In this document: positions 63,816-64,000 of the stretch, piece after piece | How positions within the stretch are numbered: position 1 is the stretch's first letter | Layout: each line of letters starts with the position of its first letter | Source: Niallia sp. Man26 | GTDB lineage: Bacteria > Bacillota > Bacilli > Bacillales > Cytobacillaceae | Assembly: GCF_022049065.2 (NCBI RefSeq) | Contig: NZ_CP095746.1 | Span: 168,151 to 232,150, forward strand | DNA: 64,000 nucleotides | Direction: 5' to 3' | Notes under the pieces: model-generated | Seen by the model: only the letters and a program-made list of their open reading frames with translations | Databases searched by the model: none | Told to the model about the DNA's origin: nothing | Program-made: the position numbers and the translations under genes

Positions 63816-64000
63816 TAGACCACTGGAACCTCCCCAGTAGTCCCTCTCAGAACCGGACGTGAACCTCTCAGCTCATCCGGCTCCCATTATTCAGCCGTAG
63901 GCTTAATACCTAATTCCCAATGTTTAAAGAACTTTGGGTTCTGATTTGCAATTCTACCTAAGAAATATTCAGCTCTTTTCTTGTGACGAGCCAACCTTTT
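63816..64000 (-). mobile_element. Third group II intron, 3' end only
   Basis: On the minus strand: maturase end (64000-63887), domain V GAGCCGGATGAGCTGAGAGG then TTCACGTCCGGTTCTG (about 63843-63885), domain VI (GGGACTACTGG with CCAGTGGTCT) and a 3' end at TCTAC near 63815. The rest continues beyond the window. Confidence 0.8.
63887..64000 (-). CDS. Group II intron maturase, extreme C-terminus (cut by the window)
   Basis: The minus strand reads KRLARHKKRAEYFLGRIANQ, then NPKFFKHWELGIKPTAE and a stop at 63887. This is the usual end of group II maturases with the RIANQNPKFFKHW motif. The stop falls 2 nt before domain V, as expected. The rest is outside the window. Confidence 0.85.
   Translation of the reverse strand, partial: KRLARHKKRAEYFLGRIANQNPKFFKHWELGIKPTAE

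Noticed and set aside
1..64000. CRISPR array, tRNA or rRNA genes
   Set aside because: No regularly spaced direct repeats, no cloverleaf-like sequences and no rRNA segments were found by eye. The TTGG-type tRNA-like pieces are too short.

Overview
The window is low-GC DNA from a spore-forming member of the Bacillaceae. Evidence: Ger(x)C germination-protein and YunG-like relics, a DUF2187 protein, an HU protein, KtrB- and KimA-type K+ transporters, strong AGGAGG ribosome sites, frequent GTG/TTG starts, and TTGACA-N17-TAATAT promoters. The density of metal and metalloid resistance genes, broken genes, IS110-family elements, a Tn3 transposase relic and group II introns suggests a plasmid or a large accessory island. 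I see no rRNA, tRNA, CRISPR array or recognisable replication initiator.

Layout. 0-8 kb: cation and copper handling (5'-cut CadA-like ATPase, a C39-like peptidase, CopC-CopD, a CmtR-like sensor, and a CadA ATPase with nine CC pairs in its N-terminus). 8-16.5 kb: an XRE-ImmA/PIN pair, a ROK kinase relic with an inverted C-terminus, an ars-cluster relic, two FluC/CrcB fluoride channels behind a fluoride riboswitch, and a decayed transposase. 16.8-22 kb: an intact IS110-family element, a CPA2 antiporter and a dead SulP gene. 22.8-29 kb: a persulfide/sulfane-sulfur cluster (CstR, three TusA domains, two DsrE-like proteins, four rhodanese domains, a rhodanese-persulfide dioxygenase and a TauE exporter) with five copies of one 16-nt operator, followed by a His/Cys-rich micropeptide. 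29-39.5 kb: DUF202, Lgt, a Tn3 TnpA relic, KtrB, dead kimA and a dead gerC. 39.6-40.7 kb: a truncated IS110-family element. 40.9-51.8 kb: a large arsenic island (MarR, ArsN-like acetyltransferase and CC-tailed flavoprotein; two ArsR; ArsB; ArsD; ArsA; HesB/IscA-like; CoA-disulfide reductase-rhodanese; a second MarR with ArsO). 52-57 kb: HU, DUF3800, an XerS-like recombinase and small unknown genes. 57-59.7 kb: intact SulP with UspA, then a broken resolvase. 59.9-64 kb: three group II introns on the minus strand, one apparently nested in another.

How the genes work together. Three stress responses dominate. The Cd/Zn/Pb/Cu genes export soft cations. The ars island combines arsenite efflux powered by ArsA and fed by ArsD with candidate organoarsenical enzymes (ArsN, ArsO) under two cysteine-bearing MarR regulators. 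The CstR regulon relays sulfane sulfur through TusA/DsrE/rhodanese carriers to a persulfide dioxygenase and exports the sulfite product. The CoA-disulfide reductase-rhodanese inside the ars operon links arsenic and thiol/persulfide chemistry. All assignments rest on reading the sequence by eye; no database search was run.
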